From positions 1,116,001-1,180,000 of the forward strand of contig NZ_JAFMNX010000001.1 of the NCBI RefSeq assembly GCF_018457165.1: a DNA stretch of 64,000 bases, in the 5' to 3' direction. A program made the translations under genes and the position numbers. This stretch comes from Tianweitania aestuarii (GTDB lineage: Bacteria; Pseudomonadota; Alphaproteobacteria; Rhizobiales; Rhizobiaceae). A model generated the notes under the pieces. That model was not told where the DNA came from. It did no database searches and saw nothing but the letters and a program-made list of their open reading frames with translations. Shown here piece after piece: positions 51,941 through 60,582 of the stretch (the stretch's first letter is position 1; every line of letters begins with the position of its first letter).

Positions 51941-54037
51941 TCAGTAAGCGGTCCAACGCTTACGTTTGCGTTCTATTTTCGGTGCATCGGCCGGACGGGC
52001 AGGCTTCTCGAACGGGCTTGCTTCAGCAGCGCTGAAGAGGTCGGTTTCCTCCTCCTTGCCATGGACTTCGACCAGAAGGTCGGCCCACTTCTCGGCAGAA
52101 AGCCGCCATTTGTGCTGCAGATGCCAAGCCAGTGCGAAAGCATAGACCGTGGCGTCGAACCAGTCGTTCGCCCGCCCCAGGATGCGCTTCCATTCACGCC
52201 CTGCCTTCGGGTTGATCAGGTTGCGAGCCCGCCGGCTGATGGTCGCCCGCGCTTCCTCATCCGGATCGACCAGCCGCTCGGCTGTGATCTCCTTGGCGAA
52301 ATCCTCGTCACAGAGATTAGCCGGAAGATGCAACGTGTTGCGCGGGTAGAAACCCGAAGCATCCGCGCCCTGCACGAGGTTGGCCAAACCTGCGACGACT
52401 TCCGTCTTCACGTCATACAGGCCAACCGGATACAGCAGGACCTTCGCGACCCGTCGCTTATTGCGGTCGCGGATCTCTTTCCGGACAGGCGATCCCAGCC
52501 AAGGCAATCCCACTGGATGCCGACCATCGAGGGCAAAACAGTTCGGGCGCGTCGCGCAAAACTGATAAACCCGGTCCGTTGCGAAGCCGGAATCAACCCC
52601 GGAAAGGTCGATGCCTTTTTCTTTGCCGCCGCCCGTCCGGTACGTCTTGCCGAGCGCGTCGGCCAGTTCGATCCATGGATCGTCCACCTGGTCGGGCGCA
52701 CCGGCGAAGACCTGTTTGTCGATCAGCCATCGCTGCCCGCGAGGCCCAATGGCGTAGACCAGCCACTTGATGCCATAGCTCTGAACGTCGGCTGCCGACA
52801 CCACGATTGCGGCGCCCGACGGTACGATGCCGCTTGGATAAGGTTGCTTGCGTGCCGCCTCCACGAGCTTTTCCCATTCGACCGCAACGCCACCGGGATC
52901 ATAGGGCAGCGCCAGATCCTGCTGGAAGAACACCCGCAGCTTGGTCGTATCGCCCTGCGCCTCGTCCCAGCGCTTCCAGATGTCTGCGAAGCGTTCTCGC
53001 GGAGCATAGGCCGCCCATAGATGGTAGCTCGGCTGCCAGTCTTTGCAGCGCCCCTCGCAAGGTGCGCAGCGCCAGATCGGCAAGTCCGCCGCATCGATGA
53101 TGTCGGGTACCGGCGACGATCCTGCAACAACGCGCGTCGCGATCCAGACGCCGCGACCCAGCATCTCCTGCTTGTGGCCATCTAGGATCTTCCCGTCGCA
53201 CGATCGGCAGCGATAATGCGTCCCCTCTGTCTCGGACGGGCCGCGCATCTGGTCGAAGTCGAGCGCTTGGAACCGGTTGCAATGCGGGCAGGGCACATAG
53301 AAGAGCCGCTGATCACCGGCCTCATAGTCCGCTGTAATGGCGCATTCGCCGGAAATGCCGGGCGTGGAGCCCTGCCATTCCTTGGCGAAGTCACCATACA
53401 TCTTCTGTCGGGCGCGCGCCTGATCGCGAGGACTGCCGCGTCCGTCGACATCCTTCGGGTAGCCGGTCACCTCATCCATGGCGAGATACTTGATCGACAC
53501 CATCTGCAGGCCCTTGGAAGAGCCTGCATTGACGATCTGACAAAAGCCGCCGGCATAACGCTTGAACGCCGTCGTCGAGCCCTGCTCGTCACGGCTGTTT
53601 ACCGGCAGCACCTTGTGAGCGATGCGCGGGCTTGCCTCAATGGTTGGGTGCAACTTCACCCGGTTGAACTTGGTTGCTTCCTCCAGGGTCGGCAGCACGA
53701 TCATCATCGACCCAGGCGCCTGGTCGACAATGAAGCCGAACCAGTTCTCGATTGCCGTCGACTTGCCCAACTGAGCCGCCCACCGAGCGGAAACACGGCG
53801 AGCCGCATGATCGGGATGCAAGCAGTCCTGCGGTTCCCGGAGATAGGGAACCCGGTCTGTGCGGAAGTCGCCAGGCCAGGGTGAGCCGGACTCTGCCGAG
53901 ACTTTTCGGTGACGATCGGACCATTCCGAGATCGTCAGGACATCGATAGGCCGCGTCGCCGCTTCCAGCGCCGTGAACAGAACCTCATCACCGTAAGCCA
54001 GCTCCGGAAAGTTGTCCCGGCAGGCATCTAGGCTCAT
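51941..54037 (-). CDS. Terminase large subunit (lambda gpA family)
   Basis: A 698-residue GpA: ISEWSDRHRKVSAESGSPWPG, the ATPase segment ARWAAQLGKSTAIENW, IKYLAMDEVTGYP, and a zinc-type CPHC...CRSC pair. The C-terminal nuclease follows (VVSAADVQSYGIKWLVY; ANDWFDATVYAFALAWH). It cuts and packages DNA at cos. Confidence 0.95.
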   Translation of the reverse strand: MSLDACRDNFPELAYGDEVLFTALEAATRPIDVLTISEWSDRHRKVSAESGSPWPGDFRTDRVPYLREPQDCLHPDHAARRVSARWAAQLGKSTAIENWFGFIVDQAPGSMMIVLPTLEEATKFNRVKLHPTIEASPRIAHKVLPVNSRDEQGSTTAFKRYAGGFCQIVNAGSSKGLQMVSIKYLAMDEVTGYPKDVDGRGSPRDQARARQKMYGDFAKEWQGSTPGISGECAITADYEAGDQRLFYVPCPHCNRFQALDFDQMRGPSETEGTHYRCRSCDGKILDGHKQEMLGRGVWIATRVVAGSSPVPDIIDAADLPIWRCAPCEGRCKDWQPSYHLWAAYAPRERFADIWKRWDEAQGDTTKLRVFFQQDLALPYDPGGVAVEWEKLVEAARKQPYPSGIVPSGAAIVVSAADVQSYGIKWLVYAIGPRGQRWLIDKQVFAGAPDQVDDPWIELADALGKTYRTGGGKEKGIDLSGVDSGFATDRVYQFCATRPNCFALDGRHPVGLPWLGSPVRKEIRDRNKRRVAKVLLYPVGLYDVKTEVVAGLANLVQGADASGFYPRNTLHLPANLCDEDFAKEITAERLVDPDEEARATISRRARNLINPKAGREWKRILGRANDWFDATVYAFALAWHLQHKWRLSAEKWADLLVEVHGKEEETDLFSAAEASPFEKPARPADAPKIERKRKRWTAY

Positions 54038-54633
54038 TGCAAGGCTTCCGCTGCAGCCGGATCATCGCCGGCAGCGCGCGCACGATTGCGGCGATCCAGC
54101 ATGTCCCGCATCTCCCGATTAAACGCCTCGATGCCGGCGCGAGCAAAACCCTTCAAGGCGAGCCGAGCGATCCGCTCGTCCCATCCGTATTTCACGGACA
54201 GCCCAGCCGCCTCACTCTCAACTGCACGATCGAATGCGCTCTGCATCAATGCGATCGCGTCACGACCGCCCTGGTCGACTTCACTGGTCGGCGTCAGCTC
54301 ACCGCGCCGCTTCGCGAGATCCATCTCGCGCATTTCGGCGTCGGCCAGCATCTTGCGCGCTGCGCCATCGGACTGCGTGCCAACGAAGCGTCGGGTTGGT
54401 GCCGCGATCGTGCCACGCTGCACCGCGCTAGGCGTCGAGCGGATACGAATGTTCTCGCCGCGATGCGCAGCGAGCGCGCCGTACTCCACCAGGTTCGATT
54501 TGCCTTCGCGGCGCGTTTCGAGCGCCTCTCCATGCTGCGCAATGTAGCGGGAGAGGGTGGACCGATCGACTGAATCTCCCGCACCGGACAGCCGGGCAGC
54601 CGCTTCCGTGATCGAAATCCATTCCTCGTTCAT
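54034..54633 (-). CDS. Terminase small subunit (Nu1-like)
   Basis: The 199-residue protein starts MNEEWISITEAAARLSGAGD, a winged-helix DNA-binding domain, then a helical region with AEMREMDLAKRRGEL and RDAIALMQSAFDRAV. It overlaps the large subunit by four bases. An open frame extends upstream to 55023 but passes through low-complexity sequence and is not coding. Confidence 0.85.
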   Translation of the reverse strand: MNEEWISITEAAARLSGAGDSVDRSTLSRYIAQHGEALETRREGKSNLVEYGALAAHRGENIRIRSTPSAVQRGTIAAPTRRFVGTQSDGAARKMLADAEMREMDLAKRRGELTPTSEVDQGGRDAIALMQSAFDRAVESEAAGLSVKYGWDERIARLALKGFARAGIEAFNREMRDMLDRRNRARAAGDDPAAAEALQ

Positions 54634-54889
54634 GTTTCCTGATCCGTGCATCGACACGTGCGCGAACGCGTGTTGCGTGTACCGCTTGCAAGCCGACCTA
54701 CTGGCGAAATCCCGCGGTCGGCCCGACCCGTGGGAGACGGATTTGGGCCGAAACGGTCCCTGAATGGGGGGGGGGGTGGGGTGAGGGATGGTTCTGGGGT
54801 GCCGCACCGCGCATGGCGGGAAACTCGCTGCCTCGAAAAATCGAGCAGGACAGCAGGTTAGACCCGATAACTTTTCTACTCGTGAGACC
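54634..54889. other. Intergenic region with G11 tract, candidate cos region
   Basis: Between the small terminase start and the GpZ-like stop lie 256 bases without a gene. They hold a run of eleven G at 54766-54776 followed by TGGGGTGAGGG. In lambda the cos site stands just upstream of Nu1, so this is the likely place for cos here; I could not identify the nick site itself. Confidence 0.4.
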
Positions 54890-55426
54890 TCAACCAGCGC
54901 GCCCGAGCAGGTATTCGGCCTGTTGAAGGATGGTCTTGGCGAACTCGCCTGCCGCGATTTCGGCGAGGATGTCCTCGTAGTCCGCTGGCTTGCGGTTGAT
55001 GGCATTGGCCGGGTTCGGTCCAAACAGCATCATGGTCGGTGTTCGATCCTTGCCCTTGCGGAGGAGAACCAGACCGGCTGCTCGTTTTGAACTTTGTTTC
55101 GCTATGAACGCATGTTCGTATCGCGAGCGGCCTCGCACATAGACGCCATAGCCACGCTGCTGCGCGCCCATCTCATGCAAAGGGATCTGCGTCGACTTAA
55201 CGTCGAGAATGTTATCCGTGCCGGTGAGTTGCGACTTCATCCGCTCCTTCACCAGCTTCTGCGCGATCTTGAGCGTTCGGCTGGCGAAGCGGGCATAATC
55301 CCGTTCAACAACGGAGCGGGCACGGCCCGCAGCACGGCGGAAGGCGATCTTCTGAAGATCGGCCGGCATGCGCTGGTAGATCTTGGCGACACGGTCGAAA
55401 TCCGATGCGTCGAACAGGACATCCAT
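54890..55426 (-). CDS. GpZ-like minor tail / tail terminator protein
   Basis: The 178-residue protein resembles lambda gpZ (PF06763 type): RRAAGRARSVVERDYARF, AQKLVKERMKSQLTG, IPLHEMGAQQRGYGVYVRG and RTPTMMLFGPN. I chose the ATG at 55426; a longer frame to 55489 crosses the terminator at 55449. Its place upstream of terminase is unusual. Confidence 0.62.
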   Translation of the reverse strand: MDVLFDASDFDRVAKIYQRMPADLQKIAFRRAAGRARSVVERDYARFASRTLKIAQKLVKERMKSQLTGTDNILDVKSTQIPLHEMGAQQRGYGVYVRGRSRYEHAFIAKQSSKRAAGLVLLRKGKDRTPTMMLFGPNPANAINRKPADYEDILAEIAAGEFAKTILQQAEYLLGRAG

Positions 55427-55448
55427 CGGTGAAGCCTCAGTCAGCAAC

Positions 55449-55477
55449 GAAAAACCCCGGTCGTTTCCGCCGGGGTC
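55449..55477 (-). terminator. Rho-independent terminator before the packaging genes
   Basis: On the minus strand ACCCCGG and CCGGGGT form a stem with a loop of about nine bases, followed by TTTTCG. It separates the gene at 55551 from the GpZ-terminase block, so late expression needs a promoter or antitermination here. Confidence 0.8.
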
Positions 55478-55550
55478 TCGATCACGCAATTCAACGTCCG
55501 CAACATTGTCAAGTTTCTGCCGCAGGTCAAGCAGGGCTTCACAGCGCCGA

Positions 55551-56372
55551 TCAAAGATTTTTCGGTTCGAACGTCATGATGATCGGCCCTGACCCTTCTA
55601 CGTCCTGCCACGGCGTCATGCGTTCATCGAAGTCGGCCAAGCGATGTTCCACCAACTTCGCGCGCATTACCGTGCCGAGGTGACGCAAGGCGGCGATCCA
55701 AAGCTGCCAGTCCAAGCGCGCGAGGATGTCACCAGCCGCGTTTCCGGTCAGTTCGAACTTGCGATAAGCACCGCGCACCGGGCGCCCGCTCTTAGGATTG
55801 TAACCATCGACCTCGATCTCGAACGGCTGGTGGAAGTTGTCCAGCATCGTGCGCTTGACGAACCATGCCGGCTTTCCGCCGCGCTCTACAACTCGGGCTT
55901 CGAGCGGCACGCTGCTCCAGTCCGGGCGCTTGCCGAGGATCGACGTTCCCATCACCAGCGCCACGAGGCTGCGACCTGTTTCGGTTTCCGACCGGGCCTG
56001 AAAGCGAGCGGCCTGGTTGTCGACTTCCGCTTCTGCCAGACCGAGCGTGTTCGGCCAGTCCGAAAGCGGCTGCCAATCGGTCGGCAGGCGAACGGAGCAA
56101 CGCCCCAAATCCGACACCGCGCCGCCCAGCGTCAACGCATCCGGGTGAGCATCGCCCTGATCGAACCACATGCCGCGCGGCTCATAGCTGCTGCCGACGC
56201 TCGTCTGGGGCTTCATGCCCAGAACAGCAAAACTGGCCATCATGTCCGAACCGGATGACATCGCTCCCCAAGCGCTTTCCCGGCTTTCCAGACCATCAAC
56301 CCCGCCGCCTTTCGGCAGTTCGTTGACGAAAGCCCAGACCAGCATCTCTTCAATCGTCATCGTTTTCATCAT
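55551..56372 (-). CDS. Phage hypothetical protein (DNA metabolism region)
   Basis: A 273-residue protein starting MMKTMTIEEMLVWAFVNELP. Middle parts MWFDQGDAHPDALTLGGAV and WPNTLGLAEAEVDNQAARF are soluble and mixed; near the end DWQLWIAALRHLG and PWQDVEGSGPIIMTF. Common next to phage primase-helicase genes; no function known to me. Confidence 0.65.
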   Translation of the reverse strand: MMKTMTIEEMLVWAFVNELPKGGGVDGLESRESAWGAMSSGSDMMASFAVLGMKPQTSVGSSYEPRGMWFDQGDAHPDALTLGGAVSDLGRCSVRLPTDWQPLSDWPNTLGLAEAEVDNQAARFQARSETETGRSLVALVMGTSILGKRPDWSSVPLEARVVERGGKPAWFVKRTMLDNFHQPFEIEVDGYNPKSGRPVRGAYRKFELTGNAAGDILARLDWQLWIAALRHLGTVMRAKLVEHRLADFDERMTPWQDVEGSGPIIMTFEPKNL

Positions 56373-56480
56373 AATCGACCAACCGTCCCTGATTTCGGGT
56401 CTATCGACCCAGACTAGATTTTTCCGACCCAAAAGAGAGTTTGCTATCTCGTTGGAAACTAAGAACAAGATGAAGAACAA

Positions 56481-56505
56481 GGGACGCTAGGGACGCTAGG
56501 GACGG
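56481..56505. repeat. Iteron cluster 1 (GGGACGCTA x 3)
   Basis: GGGACGCTA occurs at 56481-56489 and 56490-56498, and GGGACGG at 56499-56505, head to tail. Confidence 0.85.
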
Positions 56506-56595
56506 AAAGCCGGACGTACACATAGAAAACGAGTTGGCTTTGCTTGTCATGACCCCAGACCCATTTCTGATGCGCGCGCATGCGGAACTGGAAAA

Positions 56596-56621
56596 TAGCG
56601 TCCCTAGCGTCCCTACCGTCC
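56596..56621. repeat. Iteron cluster 2 (inverted, TAGCGTCCC x 3)
   Basis: TAGCGTCCC occurs at 56596-56604 and 56605-56613 and TACCGTCC at 56614-56621: the reverse complement of cluster 1. Confidence 0.85.
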
Positions 56622-56677
56622 TAAGCCATTGAAGCCCCACACCCTTTCAAAGGGTCGCAAGCGAACGGATGGGCTGG

Positions 56678-56695
56678 TAGCGTCCCTAGCGCCCC
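56678..56695. repeat. Iteron cluster 3 (inverted x 2)
   Basis: TAGCGTCCC at 56678-56686 and TAGCGCCCC at 56687-56695, same orientation as cluster 2. Confidence 0.82.
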
Positions 56696-56772
56696 AAAAA
56701 GTGACACCCGCCACGAGTCGCAGGGGTTCAAATTCAGGAAAGCGCGCACGGCCTGCAAAAAGGGGAGAGGGT

Positions 56773-58590
56773 TCATTCGGGATATCCGTATTGCTCAGGC
56801 GAGGCCTGTGGCGGTCCGCCGGCCTGGAACTCGGGCTTGACCATGATGCCGCGGTAGAAGGTCGTGCCTGACTTGGCCTTCCAGAACTGCTTGCTGTCAC
56901 CCTCGGGCGATTGCCAAGTCATGCGGCAGTAGTCCGGCAAGCGTCTCGTGAAGGTGTTTTGCTTGAACTCTGCAGCGCCTTCGCGTGAGGCGAAATGCGA
57001 ATACCCATTGAACAGCTGACCCGGCGTTGATTGGTCTTCTTCCCGGCCGGTGACGATGCACGCAGCGCGGATGAAGGCGCCGATCGGGTCGCTTTCCTCG
57101 CGATAATCGCGGGTTGCCGCGACCACCTTTTCAGGCGGATTGAGCCCGTAGTTGAGGTAATCGAGCGCACCCTCGACCATCCATGCCAGAACGCCAGAAG
57201 CTTCCTCGCGCAACTTCGTCGGCAGCGCTCGATCGACCTCGCTGAGCGGGATCTGAATGTCCCAGGGCACAAGATAAACACGCCGCCAGATGCCATCTGA
57301 CGTGTCGTCGATGCGCGGCTTGTGGTTGCCGGACAGCATGATCTTGAACTGCGGCATCACCTCGATGAAGTCCTGGTGAAGCCGCCGCACAGGGATCTTC
57401 TCGCCACCGGTCAGCGTCTTGATCAAAGCATCCTTCAGCTTCACGCCCATTTCAGGTTCGGAAGCAGCGACGAGCCGCGCGCCAGGCAATCGGGCCAGAT
57501 CGGGCGTGGCTTCATTGCCGCCGCGCTTGGTTTCGCCCGCAAAGCTGTCGATCGAGAGAGTGACCGCATAATCGCCGACGATCTCACAAAGCAGATCCAC
57601 GAAGGTCGATTTGCCGTTGCGGCCTGCGCCGTAGAAGAACACGAGGCATTGCTCGACAGTTGTCCCGAGCAGGCAATAGCCAGCGAAGCGCTGCAGAAAG
57701 AGCCGGATGTCCGGATCCGGTTGAACGCGCTTTAGGAAGGCGTCGAACGTCGTGCGCGATGGCGATGCGCCAGGCGCCCACATCGTCGGTGCCAGCTTGG
57801 AAATCAGATCGGATGGGCGGTGCCCGTGAAGCACCGGCACCCAAGTGAAGGACAGATCCTCAGGATCGTCCTCGGTGCTTTCCCGACGCTCGAAGCGCAA
57901 GGTGCCGCTGCCGATGTTGACGGCATAGAGATCCTTGTTCAGATCGCCCACCATCAAAGCGACATGGGGCGCGGCTTCGATCATCATGTTGTTGATCTTC
58001 GACGTGCCGGCGCTGGACTTGGCGTGACGGTGACGCAGCGATCGGCGTCCATCGGCAGCCTTTACGGCATCGCTGCCGGCATCGATGATGTCGTCGAGTT
58101 CCAGATACCGAGCCGAGCGGTCGCTGTCCCAATCCTTCTGCGGACGGCCCATCTTGCGTTTCTCGGCGAGCGCGTTGCGGCCAGCCTCGATCGCCGCCTG
58201 TTCCTGATCGGATGCGTTCAGCAGATTGCTTTCACTGCCGATCATCTCGGCCGTTTTCTGCGCCAGCGGACGAACAACCGAACCGTCCTCGTCTTCCTTC
58301 CAGCGCCGACCGTCATAGCCATGCCAGCCGATGCGCGCGACATGGCGCACGCGGTTGCCGAAGCGATGAAGAAACCGGCGGCCATTGCCGATGTCGGTTT
58401 CAGGCTCAAACATGCAGGCTTCCAGCACATCCGCAGGCGGGCGCTCCTCATCAAGGGACGCGGGCGGTGCCGGGTCTCCCAAAGGGGAAGAGGGTGCGTG
58501 ACCGTCTGCAGCTTCGGCTTGGCGGCGCGCTTCTTCCAGCACCGCGGCGACCTCGTTGGGAACGCCGCTCTTGTCTTTCTTCTTGCTCAC
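56773..58590 (-). CDS. D5-type phage DNA helicase/primase (SF3-like)
   Basis: A 605-residue protein with the SF3/D5 ATPase core: Walker A FYGAGRNGKST near residues 318-328, Walker B/box LPGARLVAASEPE, and MLSGNHKPRIDDTSDGIWRR. The N-terminal half carries the D5_N-like region (FAGYCLLGTT). The start is a GTG at 58590 overlapping the primase stop (GTGA). It should unwind the phage origin, probably the iteron region downstream of it. Confidence 0.9.
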   Translation of the reverse strand: MSKKKDKSGVPNEVAAVLEEARRQAEAADGHAPSSPLGDPAPPASLDEERPPADVLEACMFEPETDIGNGRRFLHRFGNRVRHVARIGWHGYDGRRWKEDEDGSVVRPLAQKTAEMIGSESNLLNASDQEQAAIEAGRNALAEKRKMGRPQKDWDSDRSARYLELDDIIDAGSDAVKAADGRRSLRHRHAKSSAGTSKINNMMIEAAPHVALMVGDLNKDLYAVNIGSGTLRFERRESTEDDPEDLSFTWVPVLHGHRPSDLISKLAPTMWAPGASPSRTTFDAFLKRVQPDPDIRLFLQRFAGYCLLGTTVEQCLVFFYGAGRNGKSTFVDLLCEIVGDYAVTLSIDSFAGETKRGGNEATPDLARLPGARLVAASEPEMGVKLKDALIKTLTGGEKIPVRRLHQDFIEVMPQFKIMLSGNHKPRIDDTSDGIWRRVYLVPWDIQIPLSEVDRALPTKLREEASGVLAWMVEGALDYLNYGLNPPEKVVAATRDYREESDPIGAFIRAACIVTGREEDQSTPGQLFNGYSHFASREGAAEFKQNTFTRRLPDYCRMTWQSPEGDSKQFWKAKSGTTFYRGIMVKPEFQAGGPPQASPEQYGYPE

Positions 58591-59840
58591 GAAAGGGCAG
58601 GCTCCGTCTGGGCGTGGGCGGTCGCCATCATCTCGGCGAAGTCGCGGCCGGGTTTCGGCCAAGCGATCGCCGTCAGCAGGCCGGGGCGGCGCAGGCGCGC
58701 TTTGGCGCGCGCCATGGCAGAAGCGGTCATCACCGGCTCCGAGTCTCCATCCGCCAGCAGCATCAGCTCGGTGACATGAGCGGGCAGGAGAAAGGCGTCG
58801 TCATCTGCCTGGTCGGGCTTGGGCGCGGGTCCCGCCACCATCACCGGCTTGACCCGGCCGAGCTTGTCCGTGCGCGTCAGCGTGGGGTGGCAGAACTGGG
58901 AAGCGGGATCGGCCGAGCCGGCAAGGTTGCCGAGATCGCCGGCCGCGAAATAGAATGTGTCGGTGCGGATGCCTTCGGCCAGCGCGGCCGCGAGCGTGTT
59001 CTCGATGCCTTCGCCGCCAAGCCAGCGCTCGGCCGAACGTGAGCCGGACAACGGGATGAAGCCGCCCTTCTTGGTGCCGCGCATCTTCTTGGTCGGCAGC
59101 ACTTCACCCGTCTCGGGGTCATGCAGGATGGGCCGCAGCTTCGTGCCGGCATCGACATCGATCCATGTAATGTGACAGCCAAGCACGGTGTTGTCGGCCG
59201 CGAGGAAGGCGGCGACCATGGCAGGCCCCGTCCAGATCGCGCGCGGATGGCCAAGCTCATCCTCGCCATGGAAGTAGGGCAGATTGGGATGGATGCGCAG
59301 CCAGTCAGCCTGGGGCACGCCAGCACCGCGGCCGCGCAGGTAGGTGCCGACCATCCCACCGGCCGGCAGAGATCGAAGCGACATGCCAGCCTTCAGGATC
59401 GACAGCGCCGTTGCGCGCTCGCGCTCGCGAAAGGCGTTCTGCGCGGTCGCGCGCCTGGCTGCCTCGGCTTCATTGCGCCGCTTCTGGTCTGACAGGCGGG
59501 CTTCACGGGCAGAGCGCTCTTCCGCCGTTTCGCTTCGACCTTCGTCGGGAATTGGCAGGCCGCTCACGGCTGAGCAGGCATCCAGGAAGGCGCTGCGCTG
59601 ATCAAGGCCAAGCACATGCGCAGCCATGCCGATCGCATCCTGGCCGCCGATCCCGCCGGCGCGGCAGTTCCACTTGTTCTTTGCCGTGTTGAAGGCGAAC
59701 GTGTCCGTGCCGCCACAATGCGGGCAGGGACCAGGATGCTCCTGCCGCTTGCCGGAAAACTTCAGCCCCAGCCGCGGCGCCGCTTCAGCGATAGTTACCG
59801 CGCGGGCTTCTTCCACGAAGAGATCAAGCGCCGAGGTCAT
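58587..59840 (-). CDS. Phage DNA primase with zinc-finger and TOPRIM-like domain
   Basis: A 417-residue protein: zinc-finger C39-x2-C42 and C59 in CPHCGGTDTFAF and WNCRAGG, then a TOPRIM-type C-half (LGGEGIENTLAAALAEG, FYFAAGDLGNLAG, LMLLADGDSEP). It makes RNA primers for the D5 helicase, whose gene follows with an overlap. Confidence 0.88.
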   Translation of the reverse strand: MTSALDLFVEEARAVTIAEAAPRLGLKFSGKRQEHPGPCPHCGGTDTFAFNTAKNKWNCRAGGIGGQDAIGMAAHVLGLDQRSAFLDACSAVSGLPIPDEGRSETAEERSAREARLSDQKRRNEAEAARRATAQNAFRERERATALSILKAGMSLRSLPAGGMVGTYLRGRGAGVPQADWLRIHPNLPYFHGEDELGHPRAIWTGPAMVAAFLAADNTVLGCHITWIDVDAGTKLRPILHDPETGEVLPTKKMRGTKKGGFIPLSGSRSAERWLGGEGIENTLAAALAEGIRTDTFYFAAGDLGNLAGSADPASQFCHPTLTRTDKLGRVKPVMVAGPAPKPDQADDDAFLLPAHVTELMLLADGDSEPVMTASAMARAKARLRRPGLLTAIAWPKPGRDFAEMMATAHAQTEPALS

Positions 59841-59875
59841 TGTAGAACCAGACGCGCTGCGGCTACTGTTCTACC

Positions 59876-60544
59876 ATGAACAGGACAGGCGCAATTATCG
59901 TGGCGGTCTGGGGAGGCTTCCTTGCCACCCTGTGTTTCTGGCTGTTTACCGACTTCGCGTTGGCGAACGCCGATTGGTGCGCCGAAGCTGGTAAGCACTG
60001 TGTTCGCGAGTGGGTTGGAGCTCTCAGTGGTTGGGCTGCAGCCATCGGTGCGCTGATTGCAGCGGCCGTCACACTGCCAGCCCTCCAAATTCAGGCTCGG
60101 GAGGCGCAGCGCCAAACAAGCTTTCTGCTTGGTGATGCCGAACCCACCTTCGATGTCATGGAAGATGAAAGTGAGGAGTGGGCCTTTGCAGCGCGGGTGA
60201 TCAACTGGAATAGACGCGCGATGCTGATCCATTCGATAACCATCATTGCCGGACCAGACCTTTACATGACCGTCAGTTCGATCAAGGCCGGCGAAGACAG
60301 AGACATCATCTTCGGCGGGATGATGATCGGTCAAATGCCCTTCTTCGATACCCCGGTTCGCGTTTCTGGTTGGACGGACCGCAACCAGCCACCGCACGAA
60401 CGCAAGATCGTCGTGTGTGCTACAAGCGACCTCACGGAGCCACTCGGACGAACTCAGATCACTCTGCAACTTGATTATACGGTTGTTGGCGAGGTCCACA
60501 GTCGCCGCACTGCAACGGCGGATCTTGAGTTTTTCACAGTGTGA
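59876..60544 (+). CDS. Membrane protein on the opposite strand (moron-like)
   Basis: The 222-residue protein has two N-terminal membrane helices (GAIIVAVWGGFLATLCFWLF and WAAAIGALIAAAVTLPAL) and a soluble C-domain of strand type (FAARVINWNRRAMLIHSIT, KIVVCATSDLTE). It is the only plus-strand gene in the replication block. Such genes in prophages often act in superinfection exclusion or host fitness; here that is an inference. Confidence 0.7.
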   Translation: MNRTGAIIVAVWGGFLATLCFWLFTDFALANADWCAEAGKHCVREWVGALSGWAAAIGALIAAAVTLPALQIQAREAQRQTSFLLGDAEPTFDVMEDESEEWAFAARVINWNRRAMLIHSITIIAGPDLYMTVSSIKAGEDRDIIFGGMMIGQMPFFDTPVRVSGWTDRNQPPHERKIVVCATSDLTEPLGRTQITLQLDYTVVGEVHSRRTATADLEFFTV

Positions 60545-60582
60545 GGTCCTTTTGTCTCCACCGGGAAACATGACGACGCCCC

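Larger units (their letters stand above)
56373..56772. other. Gene-free region with iteron repeats, possible replication origin
   Basis: These 400 bases between the helicase gene and the gene at 55551 hold eight copies of a 9-bp repeat (see separate entries) and a perfect palindrome ACCCTTTCAAAGGGT at 56641-56655. No gene is convincing. Confidence 0.55.

Noticed and set aside
54766-54776. G11 as a phase-variation switch
   Set aside because: It is intergenic, not in a reading frame or between promoter boxes that I can place.
54634-55023. N-terminal extension of the small terminase ORF up to 55023
   Set aside because: It runs through the G11 tract and Arg/Pro/Ser-rich low-complexity sequence and over the GpZ-like gene; the winged-helix domain starts at 54633.
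55427-55489. Longer start of the GpZ-like gene
   Set aside because: It would translate across a strong terminator hairpin.
56401-56900. Minus-strand ORFs over the iteron region
   Set aside because: They merely translate the repeats, with no ribosome binding site.
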